A DNA stretch of 64,000 bases from Mucilaginibacter rubeus (GTDB lineage: Bacteria > Bacteroidota > Bacteroidia > Sphingobacteriales > Sphingobacteriaceae): assembly GCF_014643835.1 (NCBI RefSeq), contig NZ_BMKD01000001.1:310001-374000 (forward strand), given 5' to 3'. Shown here piece after piece: positions 1 through 9,305 of the stretch. The notes under the pieces are model-generated. The model was not told the origin of the DNA. It saw only the letters and a list, made by a program, of their open reading frames with translations, and made no database searches. How positions within the stretch are numbered: the first letter of the stretch is position 1; every line of letters starts with the position of its first letter. A program made the position numbers and the translations under genes.

Positions 1-1340
1 TGCAGGCCGACGCAGCCGTTCAGCTTTATGGCAGCGATAAAACAGTTGACCTGCGCGGCGGCTGGTGCGATGCGTCGGGCGATGTAAGCAAATACTTTTC
101 GCATTTGGCTTATGCTAATTTTATGTCGCCCCAGCAAATACCGTTGGTAACCTGGTCAATGATCAATACAATGCAAACCGCGCCGGGTTTGTTAAATAAA
201 CTGGGGATTTATGATGGCATGATGAATGAAGCACTTTGGGGGGCCGACTACATGATGCGCGCCCTGTCAAAAGACGATTATTTTTACATGATCGTATTCA
301 GCTATTTTAATAAAGATCCTAAAGCCAGGCGTGTTGTAGGGTTAAAAGCAAACAGCGTTACAACAGATGAGTACCAGGCTGCTTTTCGAGAAGGAGGTGG
401 GATGGCTATTGCATCGTTGGCGCGAATCTCGCAACTGAAAAAAGACGGTGACTTTAAGTCGGCGGAATATCTTGCCGCTGCCAAACGGGCTTTCGCGCAC
501 TTGCTGGCAAACAATACCCAATATGATGACGACGGCAAGGAAAATATCATTGACGACTATTGTGCCCTGATGGCTGCTACCGAATTGTGGATTGCTACCG
601 ATAGTTCCCTTTATCGTGATGAAGCCCGAAAACGCGCGCTAAGTTTGAACAAGCGAATGAGCCCCGCGGGGTATTTTATTGCTGACGACGGCGACAGGCC
701 TTTCTGGCACGCAGCAGATGCCGGCTTACCCGTTATTGCTTTATGCAGGTACCTGGATAAGGAGCAAGAAGCTGATCAGCGGTCCGATGCATTATCAACC
801 ATAAAAAAAGCACTGGATTATAACCTGGAGGTAACCGCTAATGTGGATAATCCGTTTGGCTATGCCCGCCAATCTTTTAAGTTTAGGGGTGCTGTAAAAG
901 ATGGCTTTTTTATCCCGCATGAAAATGAAACCGGCTGGTGGTGGCAAGGTGAAAATGCGCGCCTGGGCTCGCTGGCAGCGGCGGCATTAGTAGGCGGGCG
1001 GTTAGTATATCCCGAAAAAGGAGGCTGGGGCATAAAAAGAAAACTGGCAGAGTATGCATCGCACCAGATAGCCTGGATATTGGGTTGTAACCCTTATCAA
1101 ATGTGCTTTATGTACCAGTATGGTAAAAACAATGTGCCTTATATGAGTTCAAATTTCGGCCATGGATCGGGCAAGGGCGGGATTTCTAACGGAATTACCG
1201 GTAAAAAGGAAAACCCCGACGGCAGCGGTATCGATTTTAAAATAAAAGACAACGGCAACGAATGGCGTTGGACAGAACAATGGTTACCTCATGCCGCCTG
1301 GTATTTGCAGGCCGTTACCGCTATGGCTGTGCAGCAATAA
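1..1340 (+). CDS. Glycoside hydrolase family 9 enzyme, 3' part (5' end outside window)
   Basis: The reading frame is open from base 3 to the stop at 1340, so the gene enters from the left and its start is not visible; a TTG at 105 is only an internal codon. The visible part begins just before the GH9 nucleophile/base region: GGWCDASGD matches the family signature GGWYDAGD, which holds the catalytic aspartates. An (alpha/alpha)6-barrel sequence follows. Near the C-terminus HQIAWILGCNPY and NEWRWTEQWLPHAAWYL correspond to the conserved GH9 end; the Glu in the latter is the likely proton donor. GH9 enzymes are inverting endo- or exo-glucanases or exo-glucosaminidases. The substrate cannot be told from this fragment, although a GH20 hexosaminidase lies 2 kb downstream on the other strand. 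Family call is firm, specificity open. Confidence 0.85.
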   Translation, partial: QADAAVQLYGSDKTVDLRGGWCDASGDVSKYFSHLAYANFMSPQQIPLVTWSMINTMQTAPGLLNKLGIYDGMMNEALWGADYMMRALSKDDYFYMIVFSYFNKDPKARRVVGLKANSVTTDEYQAAFREGGGMAIASLARISQLKKDGDFKSAEYLAAAKRAFAHLLANNTQYDDDGKENIIDDYCALMAATELWIATDSSLYRDEARKRALSLNKRMSPAGYFIADDGDRPFWHAADAGLPVIALCRYLDKEQEADQRSDALSTIKKALDYNLEVTANVDNPFGYARQSFKFRGAVKDGFFIPHENETGWWWQGENARLGSLAAAALVGGRLVYPEKGGWGIKRKLAEYASHQIAWILGCNPYQMCFMYQYGKNNVPYMSSNFGHGSGKGGISNGITGKKENPDGSGIDFKIKDNGNEWRWTEQWLPHAAWYLQAVTAMAVQQ

Positions 1341-1433
1341 TTCGGAGCTGTCATTTTTTATACCTCAAATTGTCATATTTACTACCCGGCGCCTTATCTT
1401 CATACTGCTAAGTTTGTATTGAAATTAAAACCT

Positions 1434-2225
1434 ATGGATATGGCACAAACAAATATTGGGGGTAACTATGCCGTTGTTAACGGCCTGAAAATGTATTATG
1501 AAATTCACGGCGAGGGTTTCCCGCTGGTATTAATCCATGGCGGCGGTTCAGATATCGGCGTTACTTTTGGCAGGGTATTGTCGGGCTTTGCGAAAAATCA
1601 CCAGGTAATAGGGGTTGATTTGCAGGCACACGGGCGTACGCCGGACAGGGGCGTACCTACCTCTTTTGAGCAGGATGCTGATGACGTAGCCGCTTTGCTC
1701 AAGCATTTGGATATAAAACAGGCCGATATTATGGGTTTTAGCAACGGAGGTAATACCGCCATGCAAATAGCCATCAGGCATCCGCAACTGGTTCATAAAA
1801 TAGTGATCGCTTCTTCGTTTTATAAACGCAGTGGTTTTGAAGACTGGTTTTGGGATTTTATGAAGAACGCGACCCTTGACAGTATGCCCAAACCTTTGCA
1901 GGACGCTTTCCTCGCCATAAACAATGACCAGGCCGCTTTAGAAGTAATGCATAAGCGTGACCTTCATAGGATGCAGGGTTTTCAGGATTGGAGTGATGAG
2001 GCTATCCGTTCTATCACCATGCCCGCATTAGTTATTGCCGGGGATAAAGACGTGATCAGGCCTGAGCATACGCTTGAGCTATACCGCATGCTTCCCGATG
2101 CCCAACTTTGTATTTTGCCCGCAGGCCATGGCGATTATATAGGTGAGATTAGTGAGGTTCGTGAAGATGGGAACTACCCGGCGGTAACTATCATTGAAGA
2201 GTTTTTAACTAAGGCAAAAGCTTAA
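1434..2225 (+). CDS. Alpha/beta hydrolase
   Basis: A 263-residue cytoplasmic alpha/beta-fold hydrolase with no signal peptide. Visible motifs are the oxyanion-hole segment LIHGGGSD, the nucleophile elbow GFSNGG (family GxSxG), the acid region VIAGDKDVIRPEH and the catalytic His in LPAGHGDYI. The frame stays open upstream to a TTG at 1419, but ATG at 1434 (or 1440) gives MDMAQTNIGG and is the better start. It could be an esterase, epoxide hydrolase or C-C hydrolase; the sequence does not say which. It converges on the LLM oxidoreductase gene: the stop codons overlap by two bases inside a 34-bp palindrome, so both proteins end in TKAKA. An A/T-rich block with TATCTTCA near 1395 may be its promoter. 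Confidence 0.85.
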   Translation: MDMAQTNIGGNYAVVNGLKMYYEIHGEGFPLVLIHGGGSDIGVTFGRVLSGFAKNHQVIGVDLQAHGRTPDRGVPTSFEQDADDVAALLKHLDIKQADIMGFSNGGNTAMQIAIRHPQLVHKIVIASSFYKRSGFEDWFWDFMKNATLDSMPKPLQDAFLAINNDQAALEVMHKRDLHRMQGFQDWSDEAIRSITMPALVIAGDKDVIRPEHTLELYRMLPDAQLCILPAGHGDYIGEISEVREDGNYPAVTIIEEFLTKAKA

Positions 2226-2240
2226 GCTTTTGCCTTAGTT
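2207..2240. terminator. Perfect 34-bp palindrome over the ends of two convergent genes
   Basis: The half-site aactaaggcaaaagctt is followed directly by its exact reverse complement, with the centre between 2223 and 2224. It contains both stop codons and the last codons of both flanking genes, so each strand encodes the same TKAKA ending. As RNA it would fold into a near-loopless hairpin on either transcript; a plausible bidirectional terminator or 3' stabiliser, though there is no long U-tract. Confidence 0.6.
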
Positions 2241-3259
2241 TCTTTACGTACAACAGGTGCAACCCTGGTGCCGTAAAGTTCAATTGCTTTTAAAATATCC
2301 TTGTGCTTGGTAAAGCCCGTAACTAACTGGGCTACGAAACGGGTGTTACCAAAAAGCTCATATTGTTGCATGATCTTGTCGATGGCTTGTTGCGGATCGC
2401 CTACTACCAATGGCCCAAAATCGCGCAGGTACTCAAATTGTTCCCTTGTCATGGGCGACCAGCCCCTGTCTTTGCCAACACGGGTCATGAGGGCTTCATA
2501 GCTTGGATAAAACTCGTCGGCTGCTTGTTGTGAGTTTTCGGCAATATAAAATTGTGAACTGATGGCCAATTGGAGTTTGCTTACATCATGCCCGGCTTTA
2601 GCTGCCGACTCGCGATAAAGCTCAACAAAGGGTACAAAATGTTTTGGCGCGCTGCCCAAAATAGCGATGATCATAGGGAGGTTAAGTGCTCCTGCCCGTT
2701 TTGCTGAGGCAGGGGTTCCGCCAACGCCAATCCAAACCGGAATTTCCTGTTGCAGCGGACGAGGATATACGCCCTGGTTCCGGATTGGTGCCCGGAAATT
2801 ACCCTGCCACGAAACAATTTCCTGCTTGTTGATCTGCAAAAACATTTCGAGCTTCTCGGTGAATAATGCATCATAATCATCCAGGTCGAAACCAAAAAGC
2901 GGGAAAGATTCAATAAAGGAGCCCCGACCGGCTATCATCTCCACGCGACCGCCGGATACCAGGTCGGCAGTGGCGAAGTTTTGAAATGTACGCACAGGGT
3001 CGACCGAACTCAATACTGTAACCGAGCTTGACAGCCGGATGTTTTTGGTAATAGCCGCTGCTGCTGATATCAATATTTCAGGTGCCGAGATCACAAAATC
3101 GGGCCGATGGTGCTCGCCGAAGGCATATACATCTAAACCAACCTCATCGGCCAGCTTTACTTCTTCCAATAACTCCTGAACCCGCTTATGGGCATTTACG
3201 GCGTTGCCGCTCGTCCCATCGGGGTGGATCTCACCAAAGGTGCTAATACCTAATTCCAT
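2222..3259 (-). CDS. LLM class flavin-dependent oxidoreductase (luciferase-like)
   Basis: A 345-residue TIM-barrel protein of the bacterial luciferase-like monooxygenase superfamily. It starts MELGISTFGE; family segments include VGLDVYAFGEHHRPDF, the SAAAAITKNIRLSSSVTVLS strand and VEMIAGRGSFIESFPLFG. Members use reduced FMN or F420 to oxidise small organic substrates; the substrate here is unknown. The start codon lies 3 bases after the stop of the upstream GH20 gene, so the two are probably one transcript. Its 3' end overlaps the convergent hydrolase gene. Confidence 0.88.
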   Translation of the reverse strand: MELGISTFGEIHPDGTSGNAVNAHKRVQELLEEVKLADEVGLDVYAFGEHHRPDFVISAPEILISAAAAITKNIRLSSSVTVLSSVDPVRTFQNFATADLVSGGRVEMIAGRGSFIESFPLFGFDLDDYDALFTEKLEMFLQINKQEIVSWQGNFRAPIRNQGVYPRPLQQEIPVWIGVGGTPASAKRAGALNLPMIIAILGSAPKHFVPFVELYRESAAKAGHDVSKLQLAISSQFYIAENSQQAADEFYPSYEALMTRVGKDRGWSPMTREQFEYLRDFGPLVVGDPQQAIDKIMQQYELFGNTRFVAQLVTGFTKHKDILKAIELYGTRVAPVVRKETKAKA

Positions 3260-3262
3260 GTA

Positions 3263-5590
3263 TCAATAATAAAGATCAGCTGCATTCAACTCTTTCTTTT
3301 CAAAACTTCCCGGAGCAGTAACATATACTTTAAGCGGCGCTACGCGGGGCCTGTACCTGCCGGTTGGCGGTGGCGGCGCGTTGTATATATACTTTACCTT
3401 TATTTGATGAAAACCTTTTGCCAGCGGCAACGCGTATTCAGCTTCTGTTAGCTGTACGCCATCAATAAACAGTTGACTGGCGGCATAATTTGCAAGGGTA
3501 AAGTTATAAGTACCATCGGCCAATATATTCACGTAACCGTCATAAACTACACCAAAATTCGGGTTGTCTTTTTTCAAAGCTTCAGCATCCAGTTTATTGC
3601 TGACAGCCGAATCTTGAGGTGCTGTATAACTAAGCTGATCGGGTGAGGTGAATGTATTTTTTGTCCACCTGTATTTGAGCCCCTGTTTATTAGTCGTGTA
3701 GGTTACCGGAGGTAGTGGCGCTTTATTGTACATCAAAGTGCGGGTGGCGATACTCCTGCGCCCGGATGGTGTAATTACCCTTGTCCTCAATTCCCGTTTT
3801 TCGTTTTGCGGAATGGAGAACATGATAGGCCCCTCATACTGCAAATCGGTATCCAACGGGTCACGGCCGTTTAATGTATAATAAATCTTAGCGCCGGGTA
3901 CCACCGATTTTAGCGTGTAAACAAAATGAGGGCCTACTACCATGGTATCAATTGTTGTCAGCGCAGTGGGAACACGGTAGTTATAATTGATGGCATCAAG
4001 CCTTGCAAAGTGTTTGGCGAGGCGTACTTCTGAAAAGTTTGTATAGTCCTTGTTCTCCGGCTTGCTCCAGGCTACTTCCGAAAGGGCGAATACCCTCGGC
4101 ATGATCTGGTATTGAAGTTTGGCTACGGTAGGCACATACTCCGTCCAAAGGTTGCCCTGGGTGCCTATTACATATTTCTGTTCGTCGGGAGTAAGCTGCT
4201 TTGAAACAGGATCATAATTATAAGTTTCCTCTAAAGTAGCATAACGGCCAAATGATACAGGCTCCTGCGGCGAACTGCTTTGATAATGATCAAAGTAATT
4301 ACCGGTGGTTTGCGGGGTCATGATCACATTATGTTTTTGATGGGCAGCGTTAATACCTCCTTCTTCACCCTGCCAGCTCATCACGGTGGCGTTAGGGGCA
4401 AGACCACCTTCTAATATCTCATCCCAACCTATAATACTGCGGCCTTTGGAATTGATGAATTTTTCTATCCTTTGGATAAAATAGCTTTGCAATTCCTTTT
4501 CATCTTTTAGTCCTTTTTCCTTCATTAAAGCCTGGCAAAATGCCGATTGTTTCCATGGTTCTTTCCCTGCCTCATCGCCACCAATATGGATGTATTTACT
4601 TGGGAAGAGTGCCATTACTTCGGTAAGCACATCCTGTAAAAAGGTAAACGTTTGTTCGGTAGGGCAGTACAAATTATTGATATCGCGCGGGGCTTTTTGT
4701 CCAACAACTGTATCACATTTAAACTCAGGGTAAGCACGTAAGGCAGCTTCGGAATGGGCAGGCATTTCAATTTCGGGGATAACGTTGACATACCTGTCGG
4801 CCGCGAATTTTACTACCTCTTTAATTTGATCCTGGGTATAATAGCCGCCGTAGCTAACCGAATCGGGCCAGTCGCGGTTGCTGCCAAACATGGTTTGCTG
4901 ACGGAATGCACCCACCTGCGTAAGTTTAGGATATTTTTTGATTTCGATACGCCATCCCTGGCCATCAACCAAATGCCAGTGGAAGGTGTTGAGTTTGTAA
5001 GAGGCGATAAGTTCGATCACTTTTTTTACCTGCGGAATGGTGAAGAAATGACGCGATACGTCCAACATCATTCCCCGGTATCCAAAGCGGGGCGAATCTT
5101 CAATTACCGCGCAAGGCAATTTGTAAACGGCTGCGTTTTCAACCGGGAAAAGTTGCAGTAAGGTTTGGATACCGTAAAACAGGCCTGCATCCTTACCAAC
5201 TATGATGATATTACGAGGGGTGATGGTTAGTTTATAACCTTCCGCGGGTAATTTATTGGCTCCCTTTGCAGTTAAGATCAGCCCCCTGCTTTTTGCGGCT
5301 TTAAGCTTTGAATTGTATTTAGTTATTTTAATGTTCAGGTGCCGGGTATCCTGCAGATAGCTTTTTAGCCATAAAACAGCTTTATCTTTCGGATTATCGG
5401 CCTTGATTGCTGTAAGCTGGCTAAATGTAAACGTGCCGCTATTTTTGGTAATGGAAGCAGGGGCAGGGATAATGCCCAAATGTGGATCATCGGTCATAAC
5501 CTGGGCCGATACTTTGTTTGTTTGCCCTGAAAAGATAAAAAAGCTTGCAAACGTGATGAGTTTTGTTAAATAGTGTGCTTTAAAATTCAT
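3263..5590 (-). CDS. Beta-N-acetylhexosaminidase, GH20, with C-terminal accessory domains
   Basis: A 775-residue secreted enzyme that removes terminal GlcNAc or GalNAc from oligosaccharides such as chitin or glycan fragments. The N-terminus carries a hydrophobic signal peptide ending near SAQ (residue 30). A GH20 N-terminal domain (about 35-165) precedes the TIM barrel. HIGGDEAGK holds the catalytic Asp-Glu pair of substrate-assisted GH20 enzymes at about residues 337-338; GYRGMMLDVSRHF and NTFHWHLVDGQGW are barrel signatures. After about residue 520 come a chitobiase-type C-terminal domain (KIYYTLNGRDP) and a PA14-like segment (DGYVNILADGTYNF, LFIDG). It is followed after 3 bases by the LLM oxidoreductase, suggesting an operon. 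Probably periplasmic or outer-membrane associated. Confidence 0.93.
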   Translation of the reverse strand: MNFKAHYLTKLITFASFFIFSGQTNKVSAQVMTDDPHLGIIPAPASITKNSGTFTFSQLTAIKADNPKDKAVLWLKSYLQDTRHLNIKITKYNSKLKAAKSRGLILTAKGANKLPAEGYKLTITPRNIIIVGKDAGLFYGIQTLLQLFPVENAAVYKLPCAVIEDSPRFGYRGMMLDVSRHFFTIPQVKKVIELIASYKLNTFHWHLVDGQGWRIEIKKYPKLTQVGAFRQQTMFGSNRDWPDSVSYGGYYTQDQIKEVVKFAADRYVNVIPEIEMPAHSEAALRAYPEFKCDTVVGQKAPRDINNLYCPTEQTFTFLQDVLTEVMALFPSKYIHIGGDEAGKEPWKQSAFCQALMKEKGLKDEKELQSYFIQRIEKFINSKGRSIIGWDEILEGGLAPNATVMSWQGEEGGINAAHQKHNVIMTPQTTGNYFDHYQSSSPQEPVSFGRYATLEETYNYDPVSKQLTPDEQKYVIGTQGNLWTEYVPTVAKLQYQIMPRVFALSEVAWSKPENKDYTNFSEVRLAKHFARLDAINYNYRVPTALTTIDTMVVGPHFVYTLKSVVPGAKIYYTLNGRDPLDTDLQYEGPIMFSIPQNEKRELRTRVITPSGRRSIATRTLMYNKAPLPPVTYTTNKQGLKYRWTKNTFTSPDQLSYTAPQDSAVSNKLDAEALKKDNPNFGVVYDGYVNILADGTYNFTLANYAASQLFIDGVQLTEAEYALPLAKGFHQIKVKYIYNAPPPPTGRYRPRVAPLKVYVTAPGSFEKKELNAADLYY

Positions 5591-5677
5591 ACAGGCGTGG
5601 ATAATGATGAAAGGATAAATTTAACCATTATCCTATGCTGGAATGGGGCTAAAGCTTATGTAACAAACAATTGACGT

Positions 5678-7588
5678 TTAATCGTAGCCTGCGTAATCCC
5701 ATGCGCTTTGATAGCCGTTTAGCTGTTCCGCATAACTGATCATATCTCCATAAAAAGGAGCATATGCAAGTGTTGAGCTATCACCGATCATTACCAATTT
5801 TTTGCGGGCGCGGGTCATGGCTACGTTCATGCGGCGGATATCGCTCAGGAAGCCTATCTCTCCGTTGGTATTGCTGCGTGTGAGGCTGATGTAAACCACG
5901 TCACGTTCTTGTCCCTGGAAACTATCAATAGTATTCACGGCAATTTTATCAGCATAAATTAGTAACTCCGGTGAATCCAGTAACAATTGGTTTAAAATCC
6001 TGATCTGTTCTTTGTAGGGGGAAATAACTGCTATAGTTGGGAAGTTTTCTGTTGAATAAGATCCAGTGAGTTCGCTTACCAGCTTATGCAAGTGTTTGAA
6101 CAGGAATGAGGCCTCTTCGGGATTCGCCGTACTGGTGCCTTCCTGTTTTTCATCATAACCACAGCCCGCGGTATCAACAAAGCTTATAGGCAAATCGCCG
6201 GGAAATAACAACTGATGGGCAACGATGGGGTGCGCTTTTAACCTGTTGTCATAAAACTGTTTAGATGAAAATCCCATAATGGCTTCATTCATACGGTATT
6301 GTTCTTCGAGCAATATTACCGCTCCGGGGTGGAGGGCAGCGCATTTTTCGAGCAAGGTAGTACTAAGGCCATCTTTGGCTGCCTGTTGCGATTTAATGGT
6401 AGGCGGGAGCTGCAAATGATCGCCGGCAAGGATCACTTTTTGCGCCTTCGATATCGGGATCCAGCAGGCGGGCTCAAGCGCCTGACCGGCTTCGTCGATA
6501 ACCACCGTATGGAATTTTAAATTGCGGATGGTATAATGGTTAGCGCCTACAAGGGTTGCCGTAATTATCTGCGCTTTACCAATCAGGTCCTCCGTAATAA
6601 ATTGTTCAGTTTTATCCACTTCTTTAATGAGCTGGTGGGCTGCATCAAAAAGCGCTTTGCGCTGATCGCGTTCGGCTTTGCCAAAATTACGCTTGTATTT
6701 GTGCGCCATGTTCTTGTACTCTGAAGCCTGCTTTTTAAGCTTTTTAATCTCCTTCATATCGCTATGGGCATTTATCCTGCTATCTAAAGTTAAAGCCATT
6801 AACTTTTCAGATACCCTTGCCGGATTGCCAATGCGGAGTACATTTAAACCTTCATTACTTAACTTTTCGCTTAGCAAATCAACCGCTGTATTACTTGGCG
6901 CTACAACGAGGATCTGTTGTTTGTTTTGTTTTATCAGCGCTTTGATAGCCTGTACAAGCGTGGTTGTTTTACCGGTGCCAGGAGGGCCGTGAACTATGGC
7001 AAGTTCCTGTGCCTCAATTATTTTTTGAACAGCTTGTTGTTGTGAAGCGTTTAAACCATTAAGCGGGTGATGAATTGTTTCGGGGATAAAAGCCGGCGTA
7101 CTTTGCCCGGTTAACAGCCGGGTGAGGTGGCCTTCTTTATGATCATCAACAAGCATGGCAGATAGTTTAAGCGCCTTCTGCATCTCGTCATAGCTATTGT
7201 CATCAAACAGCAGGTCGATGCCAAGCTTGCCGCTCCTGGTCCAGTCGGGCAGCTCGTCGGTGTTCAAAGTTAATTTTAACCGGTTGCCGCCCTGGTACGA
7301 TACTGTGCCGTTTACACGATCGGTTTTAGGATCATGGTTGGAGAACAATGCAGCCGAAGCGCCGAACCTGAACTGGTGACTAAGGTCCTGGTGAGAAGGC
7401 CGTTCCACCTCAACCGTAAGGTAATCTCCGCGGCCTATTTCCGTGCCTTTTATGGCTATGGGGTACCATGTAAGCCCTGCTGCCCGGCGTTCGGCAGTTG
7501 AAGATGTTTCAGTTAGTTTGAGGTAAGCCTGGCGGTCTTCGTCCTGCTCAGTTTGCAGTAAACTGAGCAGTTTTTTAAAATAGTCCAT
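5678..7588 (-). CDS. Superfamily 1 DNA/RNA helicase (IGHMBP2/DNA2-NAM7 type)
   Basis: A 636-residue cytoplasmic ATPase that unwinds nucleic acid. It has an N-terminal OB-like region (about 1-170), Walker A GPPGTGKTTT near residue 204, the QQAVQ Q-motif, Walker B VIDEAGQALEP near 363, LAGDHLQLPPT, the EEQYRMN motif IV, TIDSFQGQERDVVYISLTRS (motif V) and MTRARKKLVMIGD (motif VI). This is the eukaryotic SMUBP-2-like group that is common in Bacteroidota; its role is uncertain but probably DNA repair or RNP remodelling. A box TACCTTTG on the coding strand ends only 4 bases before the ATG, so the mRNA may be leaderless. It has no co-directional neighbour close enough to imply an operon. Confidence 0.92.
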   Translation of the reverse strand: MDYFKKLLSLLQTEQDEDRQAYLKLTETSSTAERRAAGLTWYPIAIKGTEIGRGDYLTVEVERPSHQDLSHQFRFGASAALFSNHDPKTDRVNGTVSYQGGNRLKLTLNTDELPDWTRSGKLGIDLLFDDNSYDEMQKALKLSAMLVDDHKEGHLTRLLTGQSTPAFIPETIHHPLNGLNASQQQAVQKIIEAQELAIVHGPPGTGKTTTLVQAIKALIKQNKQQILVVAPSNTAVDLLSEKLSNEGLNVLRIGNPARVSEKLMALTLDSRINAHSDMKEIKKLKKQASEYKNMAHKYKRNFGKAERDQRKALFDAAHQLIKEVDKTEQFITEDLIGKAQIITATLVGANHYTIRNLKFHTVVIDEAGQALEPACWIPISKAQKVILAGDHLQLPPTIKSQQAAKDGLSTTLLEKCAALHPGAVILLEEQYRMNEAIMGFSSKQFYDNRLKAHPIVAHQLLFPGDLPISFVDTAGCGYDEKQEGTSTANPEEASFLFKHLHKLVSELTGSYSTENFPTIAVISPYKEQIRILNQLLLDSPELLIYADKIAVNTIDSFQGQERDVVYISLTRSNTNGEIGFLSDIRRMNVAMTRARKKLVMIGDSSTLAYAPFYGDMISYAEQLNGYQSAWDYAGYD

Positions 7589-7592
7589 TTTG

Positions 7593-7600
7593 CAAAGGTA
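7593..7600 (-). promoter_or_regulatory. TAccTTTG -7 box abutting the helicase start
   Basis: It matches the Bacteroidota TAnnTTTG consensus exactly and ends 4 bases before the ATG. No convincing -33 TTG is visible at normal spacing. One of five similar cases in the window. Confidence 0.5.
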
Positions 7601-7682
7601 AAGCTTAGGCCCGGCTTTTGTGTAATCACATAAAACACAAAAGGGAACTTGAATTTTTCCTTTTCATATCCCGATTAACAAT

Positions 7683-8327
7683 TTATTGCTGCCAGTTAGG
7701 TGCCGGTTTTGCTTCAAGAGCAATTGTATTCCTTGAAAGCTCTTCATTTATCTTACCCAAAAAATGCCTTGTTAATGGTTTTGAAATAAAGCTTTTAACA
7801 AAGGGGTACGCCTTGGCCCGTTTCTGATCGGCAGGGTCAACAGAGTTTGAAATAATATAAACCGACACAGGTTTTACTAATGAGCTGTAAATGTTATTGA
7901 ATAACTTTAAAAATTCCCACCCATCCATTACCGGCATATCGAGGTCAAGAAAAATAATGTTGGGTATTTCTGCATGTTTATCCCGGTTGTTATATAATGC
8001 TTTGTAAACAGGTTCCGGATCCATATAAAAGCTTGCATTTAACCAATTATCTTTCAATATGATTTTAACCGTTTCATGAAAAATAATGTCATCATCAATG
8101 ATAGCAACCGAACGGTGCCGATCGTCTTTAATAAGATTGAGGATATCTTTTTTGATTTCGATAAGTAACGGAGACAAAAGTTCGGTACCGCATTCAATGC
8201 AATTCAAGGTACGTGATAACGCAACCTCAAGTGGCACTTGTATCGATAAGCAGGTGGCATCGTTATATATGGAGTTTGCGCAGTCTTTATTAAAGCAATA
8301 ACAGGTGATTTTTTCGGTGCTGGCCAT
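7683..8327 (-). CDS. Response regulator with N-terminal cysteine-rich (zinc-ribbon-like) segment
   Basis: A 214-residue protein with two parts. Residues 1-60 carry Cys9, Cys11, Cys16, Cys26 and a CxxC at 43-46 (NCIECGTEL), resembling a zinc ribbon. Residues 73-195 are a CheY-like receiver domain: acidic pocket IIDDD (78-80), phospho-acceptor Asp128 in FLDLDMPVMDG, Ser160 in the switch position and Lys183 in ISKP. There is no DNA-binding or enzymatic output domain, so it is a single-domain regulator with a possible metal- or redox-sensing front end. No histidine kinase is adjacent. It is divergent from the DUF4142 gene across 444 bases. The receiver assignment is firm; zinc binding is inferred. 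Confidence 0.85.
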   Translation of the reverse strand: MASTEKITCYCFNKDCANSIYNDATCLSIQVPLEVALSRTLNCIECGTELLSPLLIEIKKDILNLIKDDRHRSVAIIDDDIIFHETVKIILKDNWLNASFYMDPEPVYKALYNNRDKHAEIPNIIFLDLDMPVMDGWEFLKLFNNIYSSLVKPVSVYIISNSVDPADQKRAKAYPFVKSFISKPLTRHFLGKINEELSRNTIALEAKPAPNWQQ

Positions 8328-8771
8328 AGTGTAAAGGTTTTGTTTAGTAGTTCATTTTAAATTGCCTCAACATTGATGCCCCTTGTTGGTTTGTAGTTAA
8401 ATATTTACAAAGCAGCTTCTATTTTGTTAGGATTGTTAAGGCTTATAAAATTCAATTCCCTAATGCTGAGTTGATTATAATTATGGACTAAAATAGTTGC
8501 ATTTTAACATTTTTATAACTGCAGCTGTTATGCGAATTAATTTAAATATAAAAAAGATTAACTATAAATACAAATGTGTTTTTTATAGCCCAAGTGTATG
8601 TTTAAACTGACAATCCGTTTCTTTTTGAGGCCGCCATCGGCAGTAAAATATTAACTTTAAGTGCCTGTGAACAAGTTGTTTTAAACGATGATTAGATTCT
8701 GAATTTAGACGGAATAAGTAAAAAAACCACTGCGACTTTTTTTTGTTATATTGAAACACTAAACTATTAAC
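8328..8771. other. Divergent intergenic region, AT-rich
   Basis: The 444 bases lie between two divergently transcribed genes. They are strongly AT-rich, without repeats, RNA-like hairpins or a convincing ORF. They presumably hold both promoters; TATATTGA near 8748 resembles a -7 box for the DUF4142 gene. Nothing else is recognisable. Confidence 0.4.
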
Positions 8772-9305
8772 ATGAGCCGATTAACCAGCTTTTTATTATT
8801 CCTATTTGCTTTAGTGATGGCACAATCATGCCAAAGTAACCGGCATGCCAATAATTATAACAAGGCCCTGGTTGATGATAACGGTTTATTATTTATTAAA
8901 AGCGGGGAAGAATCAACCCTCGCCTCTGTAAAAGCATCTGGTTTGGCAATCGCAAATTCAAAAAATCAACGCGTTATTCAGTTTGCCAAGCTCATGATTG
9001 ATGACCATACTATGCTGGCAGATGATTTCAAAAAACTAAGGACCGATAATTTTATTGCCGATTCGGTTGTTATTAGCCCTATGCATCAGCAAATTATTAA
9101 TGATTTGGATACAAAACGTGCCGGCGCGTTTGACAAGGCCTATATCCAAGTGGTTATAAACGATCATACTGAACAAATAGCTTTATACAAAACGGCGGGA
9201 AAAGACCGGAGAAATACGAGCCTTGCCGATTTTGCAAATAAAATGTTACCTGGTTTACAGGCTCATTTAGATACTGCAAAGCTGATTAGCAGTACATTAA
9301 AATAA
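8772..9305 (+). CDS. DUF4142 domain lipoprotein
   Basis: A 177-residue exported protein. The signal peptide ends in a lipobox MAQSC, so the mature protein should start at Cys20 and be lipid-anchored. The remainder is a DUF4142 helical bundle (ferritin-like in shape): ASGLAIANSKNQRVIQFAKLMIDDHTMLADDFKKL and a second helix pair ending DFANKMLPGLQAHLDTAKLI. The function of the family is unknown; it is common in soil bacteria and often linked to envelope stress. The last 9 bases overlap the convergent DUF763 gene. Confidence 0.85.
   Translation: MSRLTSFLLFLFALVMAQSCQSNRHANNYNKALVDDNGLLFIKSGEESTLASVKASGLAIANSKNQRVIQFAKLMIDDHTMLADDFKKLRTDNFIADSVVISPMHQQIINDLDTKRAGAFDKAYIQVVINDHTEQIALYKTAGKDRRNTSLADFANKMLPGLQAHLDTAKLISSTLK

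Noticed and set aside
4754-5161. 135-residue plus-strand frame
   Set aside because: Antisense to the catalytic barrel of the GH20 gene.
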